Shown here piece by piece: positions 34,073 to 42,151 of a stretch of DNA of 53,656 nt. Location of the stretch: positions 1-53,656 of the forward strand of contig JAGACK010000038.1 in assembly GCA_017614155.1 (NCBI GenBank). The letters are read 5' to 3'. Origin of the DNA: Lachnospiraceae bacterium. GTDB taxonomy: Bacteria; Bacillota; Clostridia; Lachnospirales; Lachnospiraceae. Position 1 is the first letter of the stretch; each line of letters opens with the position of its first letter. The notes under the pieces are model-generated. The model was given only the letters and a program-made list of their open reading frames with translations, was not told the origin of the DNA and did not search any database. The position numbers and the translations under genes are program-made.

Positions 34073-34411
34073 TCAGAATTCCATATTATCCATTATCCTG
34101 CTGAACACATTCTGTACCATGCTGAAAAAAGCCCATTCCGTCATGAGAAAATCGCTGACCTCCGGCCTGTACAGGATATCTTCATTCTTTTTCCTGAGGT
34201 TTTCGACTTTCTCGTATATATCTTCTCCCTTGGGAGCATGCTGCAGAAAATAATTATCCTTTCTGAACTCATACACCTTTGCCTTAACATCGGGACTCTC
34301 GTCAAGGATCCTGGATGCATGCTTGTATTCCCTGTATTCTCCGGTATTCTTCAGATAATCGATCAGGGCATCGACCCGTTCATTCAGTTCATCTTCAGGG
34401 TTCATCTTCAA
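34073..34411 (-). CDS. YlbF family regulator
   Basis: 112 residues, all-alpha, YlbF/YmcA type. In Bacillus these proteins bind RNase Y and affect mRNA processing, competence and sporulation. Motifs include YREYKHASRILDESPDVKAKV and the C-terminal acidic helix. It overlaps the RNase J gene by four bases, so two RNA-decay factors are made together. Confidence 0.85.
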   Translation of the reverse strand: MKMNPEDELNERVDALIDYLKNTGEYREYKHASRILDESPDVKAKVYEFRKDNYFLQHAPKGEDIYEKVENLRKKNEDILYRPEVSDFLMTEWAFFSMVQNVFSRIMDNMEF

Positions 34412-36081
34412 ACCTCCATGATGATCGGCAGGATCATCGGTCTCCTTCTGGTCTTTTTCCAGAAATAATCACCCACATTGTCCCTCAGGGAATTCTTCAT
34501 CTTGCTCCAGTCCGTGATACCCCTGTCAGACAGCTCATCCATAGTCTCCTGGAGTACATCATAGGCGTCATCCATCAGTTCATCGGAGTCCCTGACATAC
34601 ACAAAGCCTCTTGAAACGATATCGGGACCTGCCAGTACCTGTCCCGTTCCCTTTTCCAGGGTAAGAGCTATCACAACTATACCGTCATCTGCAAGTCTCT
34701 GTCTGTCACGGAGCACTATATTTCCAACATCTCCGACTCCAAGTCCGTCGACATATACTGCCCCGGTCTGGACCCTGTCCACGATCTTCGCGTTGTTGCA
34801 GTTGATCTCAAGTACATCACCCGAATGCATCATTATGATCCTGTCCGACGGGATCCCGAGTTCTGATGCTATCTCTGACTGGGCATGCCTCTGTCTGTAT
34901 TCTCCGTGGACCGGTATGGCATACAACGGCTTGACCAGTGAATAAATGAGCTTTATCTCTTCCCTGCAGGCATGTCCCGAAACATGGACATCCTGGAAAA
35001 TGACCTTTGCGCCCTTTGCTTCCAGTTCGTTTATGACCTTTGATACAGCCTTTTCATTGCCCGGGATCGGGTTTGAACTGAAAATAATGGTATCCCTGGG
35101 TTTGATGGTTATTTTGCGGTGAAGATCCAGCGCCATGCGCGACAATGCCGCCATGGATTCTCCCTGGCTTCCCGTCGTGATGATCACAAGCTTCTCATCG
35201 GGATAGTTTTTCAGCTGGTCGATATCTATCAGTGTATTATCCGGGACATTGATATATCCAAGTTCCTGGGCAGTCTCGATCACATTGACCATCGATCTGC
35301 CCTCGACAACGACCTTTCTGTCAAACTGCTCGGCGGAGTTCAGTATCTGCTGGACCCTGTCCACATTTGAGGCAAAGGTCGCAACGATGATGCGTCCCTC
35401 TGAATGCTCGGCAAACAGGGTATCAAATATCTTTCCGATGGTCCTTTCCGAATTGGTAAATCCCGGTCTCTCTGCATTTGTACTGTCACACATCAGCGCG
35501 AGCACGCCCTTCTTTCCGATCTCTCCCAGGCGCTGCAGATCTATAGCATCCCCGTATACCGGAGTATAATCCACCTTGAAATCCCCGGTATGCACCACAC
35601 AGCCTGCCGGCGAATATATCGCAAGAGCCGAAGCATCCGCTATGGAATGGTTGGTCTTTATGAATTCAATGCGGAACGACCCCAGATTGATGGACTGTCC
35701 GTGGTTTATGACCTTTCTTTTCGTTATATCCTTCAGGTTATGCTCTTCAAGCTTTCTGTCTATCAGCCCTATCGTAAGCTTTGTCGCATAGATGGGCACA
35801 TTTATCTCCTTGAGAATATAGGGCAGGGCTCCTATATGATCCTCATGTCCGTGAGTGATGACAAATCCCTTGACCTTGTCAATGTTGTCCTTCAGATATG
35901 TCACGTCAGGTATGCACAGATCGATACCCAGCATATCGTCCTCGGGAAAAGCAAGCCCGCAGTCGACAACAATAATGCTTTCACCGTATTCAAAGGCAGT
36001 GATATTCAGGCCGATCTGCTCTAACCCACCCAGCGGAATGATCCTTAGCTTTGAATCCGGATCCATATTTAGTTTTTTCAC
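34408..36081 (-). CDS. rnj: Ribonuclease J
   Basis: It has 5'-to-3' exo- and endonuclease activity in mRNA decay and rRNA processing. 557 residues with the metallo-beta-lactamase zinc motif THGHEDHIGALPY (HxHxDH), CDSTNAERPG, and the beta-CASP part with SGHACREE. It is full length. It lies six bases after the DUF1292 gene and overlaps YlbF. No second paralog is seen in the window. Confidence 0.95.
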   Translation of the reverse strand: MKKLNMDPDSKLRIIPLGGLEQIGLNITAFEYGESIIVVDCGLAFPEDDMLGIDLCIPDVTYLKDNIDKVKGFVITHGHEDHIGALPYILKEINVPIYATKLTIGLIDRKLEEHNLKDITKRKVINHGQSINLGSFRIEFIKTNHSIADASALAIYSPAGCVVHTGDFKVDYTPVYGDAIDLQRLGEIGKKGVLALMCDSTNAERPGFTNSERTIGKIFDTLFAEHSEGRIIVATFASNVDRVQQILNSAEQFDRKVVVEGRSMVNVIETAQELGYINVPDNTLIDIDQLKNYPDEKLVIITTGSQGESMAALSRMALDLHRKITIKPRDTIIFSSNPIPGNEKAVSKVINELEAKGAKVIFQDVHVSGHACREEIKLIYSLVKPLYAIPVHGEYRQRHAQSEIASELGIPSDRIIMMHSGDVLEINCNNAKIVDRVQTGAVYVDGLGVGDVGNIVLRDRQRLADDGIVVIALTLEKGTGQVLAGPDIVSRGFVYVRDSDELMDDAYDVLQETMDELSDRGITDWSKMKNSLRDNVGDYFWKKTRRRPMILPIIMEV

Positions 36082-36087
36082 AGGTAA

Positions 36088-36354
36088 CTAAGCCTCCGTA
36101 TGTATTTCTATCTCCGTATCGTCCAGAAGTTTTCCAAACACTTCCGCAACGGCATCCAGTTCCGTATCGTCTTCGATTTCCGTATACACCGCCGTTTCCT
36201 CGTCCCCGGAGTTTCCTTCTTTCAGTATGAGGGCTTCACAGTCCTCATCCTCTGACTCGGCCACAAGGATATAAGTATTCCCGGAAAGAGTCGTGCTTTC
36301 CAGTACATAGTATTCCCTTGTGCCGCTGTCTGTTTCAAATCTGATCTTTTCCAT
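36088..36354 (-). CDS. DUF1292 protein (YrzB-like)
   Basis: 88 very acidic residues. The family usually lies next to ruvX and ireB in Firmicutes, as here. YYVLESTTLSGNTYILVAES is the conserved core. Function unknown. It overlaps ruvX by 20 bases. Confidence 0.88.
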   Translation of the reverse strand: MEKIRFETDSGTREYYVLESTTLSGNTYILVAESEDEDCEALILKEGNSGDEETAVYTEIEDDTELDAVAEVFGKLLDDTEIEIHTEA

Positions 36355-36799
36355 GTTCGTTTCGGCGCATATTCAGGTAATCCTCCAGTATGATCGCAGC
36401 CGCCATACTGTCAATATGCTCCTTTCTGTCCTTTTTATGATTGCCGGTAAGCCTGATCAGCTCATCGGCTTCAACGGTTGTGAGCCTCTCATCGACCATC
36501 ACGGGCCTGATCCCGGTACGCCTTTCAAGCATGCCGGCAAACTCCCTGGCCTTTGCGGCTCTTTCACCTTCTTTGCCGTTCATGTTCAGAGGCAGTCCGA
36601 CAACAATGGTGTTTATGTTCTTTTCGGCTATTATCTCTTCGATCCTGGCACAGGTCTTCCTTAAGTGGTTTTCCTTTTCACGCCGGATGATCTCACAGCT
36701 TACAGCTGTAAGACCTATCTCATCCGAAATAGCGACACCCACCGTCTTCGAACCGTAGTCCAGGCCGACAGCCCTGACTCCTTCTATTTGTCGTCCCAA
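36335..36799 (-). CDS. ruvX: RuvX/YqgF Holliday junction resolvase-like nuclease
   Basis: 154 residues with an RNase H-like fold; the family processes Holliday junctions or pre-16S rRNA ends. Key parts: [20 protein letters not shown] with the first catalytic Asp, [13 protein letters not shown], and [10 protein letters not shown]. The start is TTG at 36799, seven bases after AAGGAA, overlapping ireB by 16 bases. Part of the conserved ireB-ruvX-DUF1292 order. Confidence 0.92.
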   Translation of the reverse strand: MGRQIEGVRAVGLDYGSKTVGVAISDEIGLTAVSCEIIRREKENHLRKTCARIEEIIAEKNINTIVVGLPLNMNGKEGERAAKAREFAGMLERRTGIRPVMVDERLTTVEADELIRLTGNHKKDRKEHIDSMAAAIILEDYLNMRRNEHGKDQI

Positions 36800-37050
36800 T
36801 GATTATTCCTTATGTACTCTGTCAGAAGTTCCTCTACCAGCTCATCCCTTTCAACCTTCATGATCAGGCTTCTGGCATTATTATGGCTGGTGATATATGT
36901 AGGATCACCCGACATGATATATCCTACTATCTGATTCACGGGATTGTAGCCTTTTTCATTGAGCGCCTCATAGACAGTTGAAAGGACTACCCTTACGCCG
37001 GTTTCCGGCTCTGTCTCAACCTTGAAATATTGTGTGCTTCCTAAATCCAT
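36784..37050 (-). CDS. ireB: IreB family protein
   Basis: 88 residues (DUF965). In Enterococcus IreB is phosphorylated by the IreK kinase and tunes cephalosporin resistance. Conserved parts are [19 protein letters not shown] and [16 protein letters not shown]. The start at 37050 has GGAGG eight bases upstream; a longer frame from 37068 lies over the ribosome site. First gene of the 37-27.8 kb minus-strand run. Confidence 0.93.
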   Translation of the reverse strand: MDLGSTQYFKVETEPETGVRVVLSTVYEALNEKGYNPVNQIVGYIMSGDPTYITSHNNARSLIMKVERDELVEELLTEYIRNNHWDDK

Positions 37051-37121
37051 GATTACCTCCTGTAACATTTATTAAAATAGCCGGCACATCCTGCCGGAAA
37101 AACAGTTCTGATCCAAAACAC

Positions 37122-37139
37122 ATCTTATAATTATAAGAT
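37122..37139. promoter_or_regulatory. 18-base perfect palindrome over the ireB -10 box
   Basis: ATCTTATAATTATAAGAT is a perfect inverted repeat that contains TATAAT on both strands. It may be an operator or just a symmetric -10 region. Confidence 0.4.
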
Positions 37140-37158
37140 ATTTGAGGAAAAAAGGCAA
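37130..37158 (-). promoter_or_regulatory. Promoter of the ireB operon
   Basis: TTGCCT (37153-37158) and TATAAT (37130-37135) on the minus strand, 17 bases apart. The leader of about 75 bases holds a small hairpin, CCGGCA with TGCCGG (37081-37097). Confidence 0.75.
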
Positions 37159-37179
37159 ATCTGCGGCGTCCCTTGCCGG

Positions 37180-37920
37180 TCAGTTCTCAAACCTGTATAC
37201 CAGCCATGACAAAAACACCATTGCCGCAGTCTCGGTCCGAAGGATCCTCTTCCCCATTGATACCGGTACGATGCCCGCGCTCCCGGCAAGGGCTGCCTCG
37301 TCCTCGTCGAACCCGCCTTCGGGTCCGATAAACACAGCCATGTCCTTATTATCCGAAAGTCCCTCTATGATATCCCTTGTGAGCGAAAAACCGGATGCCA
37401 GCTCATATGCCATGACTGCCGTATCGTATCCGGCTGCCTCCTTTACGGCCTTTTCAAATGTCAGGACTTCCGACACAGCCGGTATATGCGATCTTCTGCT
37501 CTGCTTTGCCGCTGCCTCGCTTATCGAATTCCATCTGGCAACCCTTGATGCAGCCTTTTTCTCATCAAGCCTGACCACCGATCTTTTTGATGCCACGGGA
37601 ATGATCTCATACACTCCAAGCTCCACGGCCTTCTGTATGATGAATTCCATCTTGTCTGCCTTCGGAAGGCACTGATAAAGCCTGACCCTGACCGGAAGCT
37701 CGCATCCCGCTTCCTTTACGAAATCAAGACGGCAGGCCACCTCATCCTCCCTGAAGGATTCTATATGACATCTGTACTCCCTGTCGGATACTCCGTCTGA
37801 AACAGAGATCACATCTCCCTTCTTCAGCCTGAGCACATTTTTGATATGATTGACATTATCCCCTTTCAGAAATATGTCATTTCCCCTGATATCTGAAGGA
37901 TCTGCAAAAAAATGGTTCAC
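37180..37920 (-). CDS. rsmE: 16S rRNA m3U1498 methyltransferase
   Basis: 246 residues of the SPOUT class. MNHFFADPSD, the N-terminal PUA-like domain, then KADKMEFIIQKAVELGVYEIIPV and the knot region FIGPEGGFDEDE and GKRILRTETAAM. GTG start overlapping the prmA stop (GTGA). The prmA-rsmE order is common in Firmicutes. Confidence 0.95.
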   Translation of the reverse strand: MNHFFADPSDIRGNDIFLKGDNVNHIKNVLRLKKGDVISVSDGVSDREYRCHIESFREDEVACRLDFVKEAGCELPVRVRLYQCLPKADKMEFIIQKAVELGVYEIIPVASKRSVVRLDEKKAASRVARWNSISEAAAKQSRRSHIPAVSEVLTFEKAVKEAAGYDTAVMAYELASGFSLTRDIIEGLSDNKDMAVFIGPEGGFDEDEAALAGSAGIVPVSMGKRILRTETAAMVFLSWLVYRFEN

Positions 37921-38891
37921 TTATCTCCTCCGTATACAGAAACGAGAGCGCTCCACTCCTTTTCCTCTTTTTCGGAGATTATGTCAAAACCGGCTTCCCT
38001 CAGGGCTTTTATTACGCCCTCCTTCTTTTCGGTCAGAATGCCTGAAAAGATGATCATCCCGTCCTTCTTTGCAAATCCTTCCAGAAAAGGACAAAGGGGT
38101 ATCAGCACCTGCGGCAGGATATTTGCGACAACGATATCATATTCACCGCCTATCTCGCCCCTCAAAGACCCGTCCGTACATACATCTCCCAGAAACAGCC
38201 TGAAATCTTCTTTTTCAAGACCGTTTTTTACAAAATTCTCTTTTACGACAGGCTCCGCGTTGCTGTCAATCTCCGTCGCCCTGACAGATGAAGCGCCCAG
38301 CATGAACGCTGCCATTGAAAGAATCCCGCTGCCGGTCCCGAGATCAAGCACACGGCATCCCTTTTTCACATATTTTGAAAGCTCTCTGATGCACAGCCTG
38401 GTCGTCTCATGCGCGCCCGTCCCGAAAGCCGTGCCGGGATCAATATGGATGCAGATATCCGAATCCGGAAGCACGCTGTCTTCCTCCCACGACGGGATGA
38501 TCCCCATCTTTCTGCCGCCTTCGATATCGATATAAAAAGGCCTGAAAAACTCCTTCCACTTGTCGATCCAGTCGGCATCCTCCGTTTCCGAGGCCGTGAC
38601 AGTGCCGTCTCCTATATCACTGTATTCCTGAAGTTCCTCAAGGGCGTTCAGCGCGGATACGAGAAGCTGTTTTGCGTTTTCATCATCCTCAAGATAAAAG
38701 GACACATATGCCAGTCCCTCAGGTATATCCTTTACAGGAACTTCATCAACAAAGATCTCTTCCAGATCTTCCTTTGAAAAAGGCTGTCCGTCCTCTATCT
38801 CAAGACTTACGATCCCCGCCTCGTAAAGAGCCGCGCACACTATATCCTCTGCATCCGTTTTTGTCTTTATCGTATATTTCCTGTATCTCAT
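37917..38891 (-). CDS. prmA: Ribosomal protein L11 methyltransferase
   Basis: 324 residues. It methylates L11 with SAM. HIDPGTAFGTGAHETTRLC and VLDLGTGSGILSMAAFMLG are typical, followed by DIVVANILPQVLI. The start at 38891 is preceded by GAGG at five bases; a GTG two codons upstream is the alternative. It is seven bases after the HAD gene. Confidence 0.95.
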   Translation of the reverse strand: MRYRKYTIKTKTDAEDIVCAALYEAGIVSLEIEDGQPFSKEDLEEIFVDEVPVKDIPEGLAYVSFYLEDDENAKQLLVSALNALEELQEYSDIGDGTVTASETEDADWIDKWKEFFRPFYIDIEGGRKMGIIPSWEEDSVLPDSDICIHIDPGTAFGTGAHETTRLCIRELSKYVKKGCRVLDLGTGSGILSMAAFMLGASSVRATEIDSNAEPVVKENFVKNGLEKEDFRLFLGDVCTDGSLRGEIGGEYDIVVANILPQVLIPLCPFLEGFAKKDGMIIFSGILTEKKEGVIKALREAGFDIISEKEEKEWSALVSVYGGDK

Positions 38892-38898
38892 AGGCACC

Positions 38899-39561
38899 TC
38901 ACAATAAAAGCCTTCTCTGTATCCGAAACCTTCCCAGTATCACACTGTCGATCCCTGCATTTGCAGCAGCCAGAGCATCCCTGTCCTTGCGGTCACCCGT
39001 CATCACGATCTTTTCTTTCGGTATATCAGGGTAATGTCCCATAATAAATCCAAGTCCTTCCGGATCCGGCTTCATCTTCCTTATCCCGTCATCCCCGCAG
39101 CAGAAGATCATAAGGTCTTTTGGCAGCCCCAGCGCTTCGCATTTATCCTTTGCAGGATAATCCGAATAAATACATACCTCTTTCCCGTCCGACAAAAGAG
39201 CCCTGACAACCTCCGCCAGGTCATGGTCCGCGCTCAATTTCACGGCATCGAGAGGGAGCACGAACATCCACCTGTCTATGATCTGCCTGATCCTTTCCAT
39301 GTCGGTGCCGTATTGTTCCGAAAGCCTCGAAAAAAACACATCATCATCGGCTTCTTGGGAACTGTCATGGTCCTCACGAAGCTTCCTGTAGCCAAGGATG
39401 ATCTTCATATCCTTCATCCCACCTTTATCAAACAAAGCATGCATCATGAGCCTGATGCCCATTCTGACCTGCATGCTTTTTTGAAAATACATGGTACCGT
39501 CCATGTCAAATATGATCAGCGAGTAATCTGAAAGTTTTTTGTAAAGTTTCCCGTACATCAT
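38899..39561 (-). CDS. HAD family hydrolase
   Basis: 220 residues. IIFDMDGTMYF is motif I with both aspartates; SDYPAKDK gives motif II; the Lys of motif III is in RKMKPDPEG; MTGDRKDRDA is motif IV. A helical cap (about 25-120) separates motifs I and II. It overlaps the radical SAM gene by four bases. In this company a polyprenyl-phosphoryl-ribose 5-phosphate phosphatase role is conceivable (see findings), but the sequence itself says only phosphatase. Confidence 0.85.
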   Translation of the reverse strand: MMYGKLYKKLSDYSLIIFDMDGTMYFQKSMQVRMGIRLMMHALFDKGGMKDMKIILGYRKLREDHDSSQEADDDVFFSRLSEQYGTDMERIRQIIDRWMFVLPLDAVKLSADHDLAEVVRALLSDGKEVCIYSDYPAKDKCEALGLPKDLMIFCCGDDGIRKMKPDPEGLGFIMGHYPDIPKEKIVMTGDRKDRDALAAANAGIDSVILGRFRIQRRLLL

Positions 39562-41009
39562 TTCCTGAACAGATTGACCACCAGCTTTATGCCGTATTTG
39601 CAGTAATTAAAGAATACCGACGGATGGGTGATGCACTCCCCCATCTTTCTGAAGATATATACGGGCCTCAGGTAAAATCCCAGCAGTATGCTGCGGCGCA
39701 GCTTCACAACCTCATCCATGGAAAGATACTTTGTACCGGTCATGCTCGAATGGAAGAAATCGCTGCCGAGCACATTTTCCGCAAGAAGTCCTTCTTCCTT
39801 ACATGTGTCATACAAAGGAGTTCCATAATAAGGGAGCGCGATCGTTATCTCGATGAAATCAGGATCAGCCCTGTGAATGAGTTTTTTTGTCTGCATTATG
39901 TGTTCCTTTGTCTCCCAGGGGAAACCGATCACAAAGAAGCCCCAGAAAGGAAGTCCCACTTCATGGCACCATTTTGCAGCCTGCAGATTCTGCTCCACGG
40001 TGGCGCCCTTTCGTATCTTTTTCAGTATCTCATCGCTTCCCGACTCAAATCCGAAAGCGACCATGAAGCATCCGGCTTTTTTCATGATCTCCAGAGTTTC
40101 TTTCTTCAGAGGGTTCACTCTGGAATTTGCCGTGAAACGGATCTTTCCGTAAAGAGGCGACTCTATTATCATGGTGCAGAGTTTTTCAACCCAGTCCGCA
40201 TTGATCGTAAATGTATCAGCCTTGAAGAAAAAGTCACGGATCCCGAATTTCTCATAGCATTCTGTCAGCTCCTGCATCACATTTTCAGGGCTCCTGAACC
40301 TGACACACTTTCCGGAGATGCCGGGCGTGAGACAGAACACACACTGCGACGGACATCCTCTGGCCGTCTGTATCGTAGCCATGGGATCATCCGTATCCGG
40401 TCTGGTATACAGTGCATTGTTCATGTATTCGCGCGCAGGGAACGGCTGCGAGTCAAGATCCTCGCCCCACACATGAAACTTTGTCCGTCTGAAAGTACCG
40501 TCCTCATCCCTGTAGAGGATATTGTCGACCTCTTCTATCCGGCCTTCACCCTTAAGCGCGAAATCCGCAATCTCACCGATGGCAAAATCCACTTCCCCGC
40601 CTATCATATAATCCGTATGCGAAAGATCGAGCAGATCGAGCATCGCCTGCTCGGGATCGTAAAAGATCGCACCCTTGAGCACCGTGACAGGACCGAATTT
40701 ATCCTTCAGGTCATTTATCAGCTTTATATCATCAAATACCGTAGTATTCGTAGTGCTGAGCATGATGAGGTCGGGCCTGTATTCATCTATCTCTTTGTAC
40801 ATCTGCTCATTCGAACAAAGTTCGGTCTGAAAATCCCGAAGCTTTATATCATAACCCCTCTTCAGGAGCACAGCCGCGGCATAGCCCAGATCATTGCAGG
40901 CTCTCATCGCCTGCGCCGAACCCTCATCGACATTTTGCTGGCATCTGTCTTCTCCGCGCTGGAACATGGGTCCCGGGGGATAAAAAAGCAGTATCTTTTT
41001 CTTTTCCAT
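39558..41009 (-). CDS. B12-binding domain radical SAM protein
   Basis: 483 residues. An N-terminal Rossmann region of cobalamin-binding type (about 1-150; no clear DxHxxG motif is visible) is followed by the radical SAM barrel with the iron-sulfur motif in ARGCPSQCVFC (CxxxCxxC) and a late membrane-leaning basic C-terminus. Relatives include HpnJ-like and methyltransferase enzymes acting on sugars or lipids. It lies 72 bases after the UbiA gene and is coupled to the HAD gene. Substrate unknown. The start has GGAGAGAG upstream. Confidence 0.88.
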   Translation of the reverse strand: MEKKKILLFYPPGPMFQRGEDRCQQNVDEGSAQAMRACNDLGYAAAVLLKRGYDIKLRDFQTELCSNEQMYKEIDEYRPDLIMLSTTNTTVFDDIKLINDLKDKFGPVTVLKGAIFYDPEQAMLDLLDLSHTDYMIGGEVDFAIGEIADFALKGEGRIEEVDNILYRDEDGTFRRTKFHVWGEDLDSQPFPAREYMNNALYTRPDTDDPMATIQTARGCPSQCVFCLTPGISGKCVRFRSPENVMQELTECYEKFGIRDFFFKADTFTINADWVEKLCTMIIESPLYGKIRFTANSRVNPLKKETLEIMKKAGCFMVAFGFESGSDEILKKIRKGATVEQNLQAAKWCHEVGLPFWGFFVIGFPWETKEHIMQTKKLIHRADPDFIEITIALPYYGTPLYDTCKEEGLLAENVLGSDFFHSSMTGTKYLSMDEVVKLRRSILLGFYLRPVYIFRKMGECITHPSVFFNYCKYGIKLVVNLFRK

Positions 41010-41081
41010 TTACATCTCTCTCCGCAAAAAACCAACATTACTCAGGATGACGCCCTGACATACCCGAAAGCATTGCATTTA

Positions 41082-42008
41082 TCATATATGTATCAGGAAC
41101 GGCTCCTGGAAAAGCTTCAGTCCGGGTATATCGACAACTGTCAGTATCACGGCGATCAAGACAATGATACCGACAAAGACCATGAGCTTTCTTTCCTTGT
41201 ACAGCTTTTCAGGCTTCTGGACCGCCGAATCATCCTTGAAAGCAATATACAGATAATAAACAAAAAGCAGGAACAGGAAAGGCATGAGCAGCACATACTC
41301 CAGCCTGTACTTTATCAGGAATATGCCCATACAGAAGGTGGAGCAGAATGCGTAAAACATGCTCGAGCACAAAAGCGTCCTCTCCGAATATCTGGCAAAA
41401 GATTTACGGTAAAGGCCGGCTGTCTTTGGATCTCCTATCATCCTGTATTCCGCGAAACGCTTGATACCCATCAGAAACGCTCCGCCCATCCAGTATCCGA
41501 GCAGTATGCTTCCCGGGGGCATCTCGGAGCTTGTCACCACAAACCATCCCAGCAGAAGGCGTATCATATTGTTCACCGACTCCGAGATAACATCCAGGAA
41601 CGGTATGTCCTTGGTCCTCATGGGCCTGACATTATATACGATCCCCATGACAAGCAGCCAGACTTCCGTGACAAGAAAACTTAAATTGATCAGAAACGAA
41701 AGAGCCAGTCCCGCCAGAGCAAGGCCCGCATACTCCAGCATCACGATCGCAAAGCTCATATTCTCCGACACCACGGGACGATATTTCTTGGTTGGATGGT
41801 ACTTGTCAAATTCCGCATCCAGCCACTCATTTATCACATAATTTGCCGAAGCGATCATGCAGGTTGCCAAAAACGCGATCAGAAACCTGTACAGGAGCAC
41901 CCCGGCCGGAGGAAACTCAACAAGCAGAAATGCTACTCCCAGTCCCGGGATGATGAAAATATTCTTGACCCAGTGATCAGGCCTGGCGATCTTCACATAT
42001 TTTTTCAT
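41082..42008 (-). CDS. UbiA prenyltransferase, decaprenyl-phosphate phosphoribosyltransferase type
   Basis: 308 residues with about nine membrane helices. The first polyprenyl/Mg2+ motif reads NEWLDAEFDKYHPTKK, close to the NDxxDxxxDxxHPTK form of mycobacterial DPPR synthase (Rv3806c), which moves ribose 5-phosphate from PRPP to decaprenyl phosphate. The opening ARPDHWVKNIF is also typical of that group. It faces the GT-C gene and precedes the radical SAM and HAD genes. A menaquinone or heme UbiA would have a different motif. Confidence 0.87.
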   Translation of the reverse strand: MKKYVKIARPDHWVKNIFIIPGLGVAFLLVEFPPAGVLLYRFLIAFLATCMIASANYVINEWLDAEFDKYHPTKKYRPVVSENMSFAIVMLEYAGLALAGLALSFLINLSFLVTEVWLLVMGIVYNVRPMRTKDIPFLDVISESVNNMIRLLLGWFVVTSSEMPPGSILLGYWMGGAFLMGIKRFAEYRMIGDPKTAGLYRKSFARYSERTLLCSSMFYAFCSTFCMGIFLIKYRLEYVLLMPFLFLLFVYYLYIAFKDDSAVQKPEKLYKERKLMVFVGIIVLIAVILTVVDIPGLKLFQEPFLIHI

Positions 42009-42116
42009 CTCAATCCTCTTTCACACAGTTACGATTCAGCGTTTTACCAACTGATGTCACGAATTGCTCCTGACGCGGTCAAACCAGACTTCAGTATATC
42101 ATCTTTGCTAACGCCT

Positions 42117-42145
42117 TTGCAATGCCACCGGATGCGTTGTAAAAT
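42117..42145 (+). promoter_or_regulatory. Promoter abutting the GT-C gene (leaderless)
   Basis: TTGCAA (42117-42122), 17 bases, TAAAAT (42140-42145). ATG is at 42152, six bases later, which would put the transcription start at or next to the A of ATG. Confidence 0.65.
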
Positions 42146-42151
42146 AGGTTC

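Noticed and set aside
35404-36024. A 206-codon plus-strand frame
   Set aside because: Opposite RNase J, with no similarity to any family I know.
37912-38535. A 207-codon plus-strand frame
   Set aside because: Opposite prmA, serine/proline-rich antisense composition.
39624-41684. A 686-codon plus-strand open frame
   Set aside because: It lies opposite the radical SAM and UbiA genes, has no recognisable domain or ribosome site and a histidine/arginine/glutamine-rich composition typical of antisense frames.
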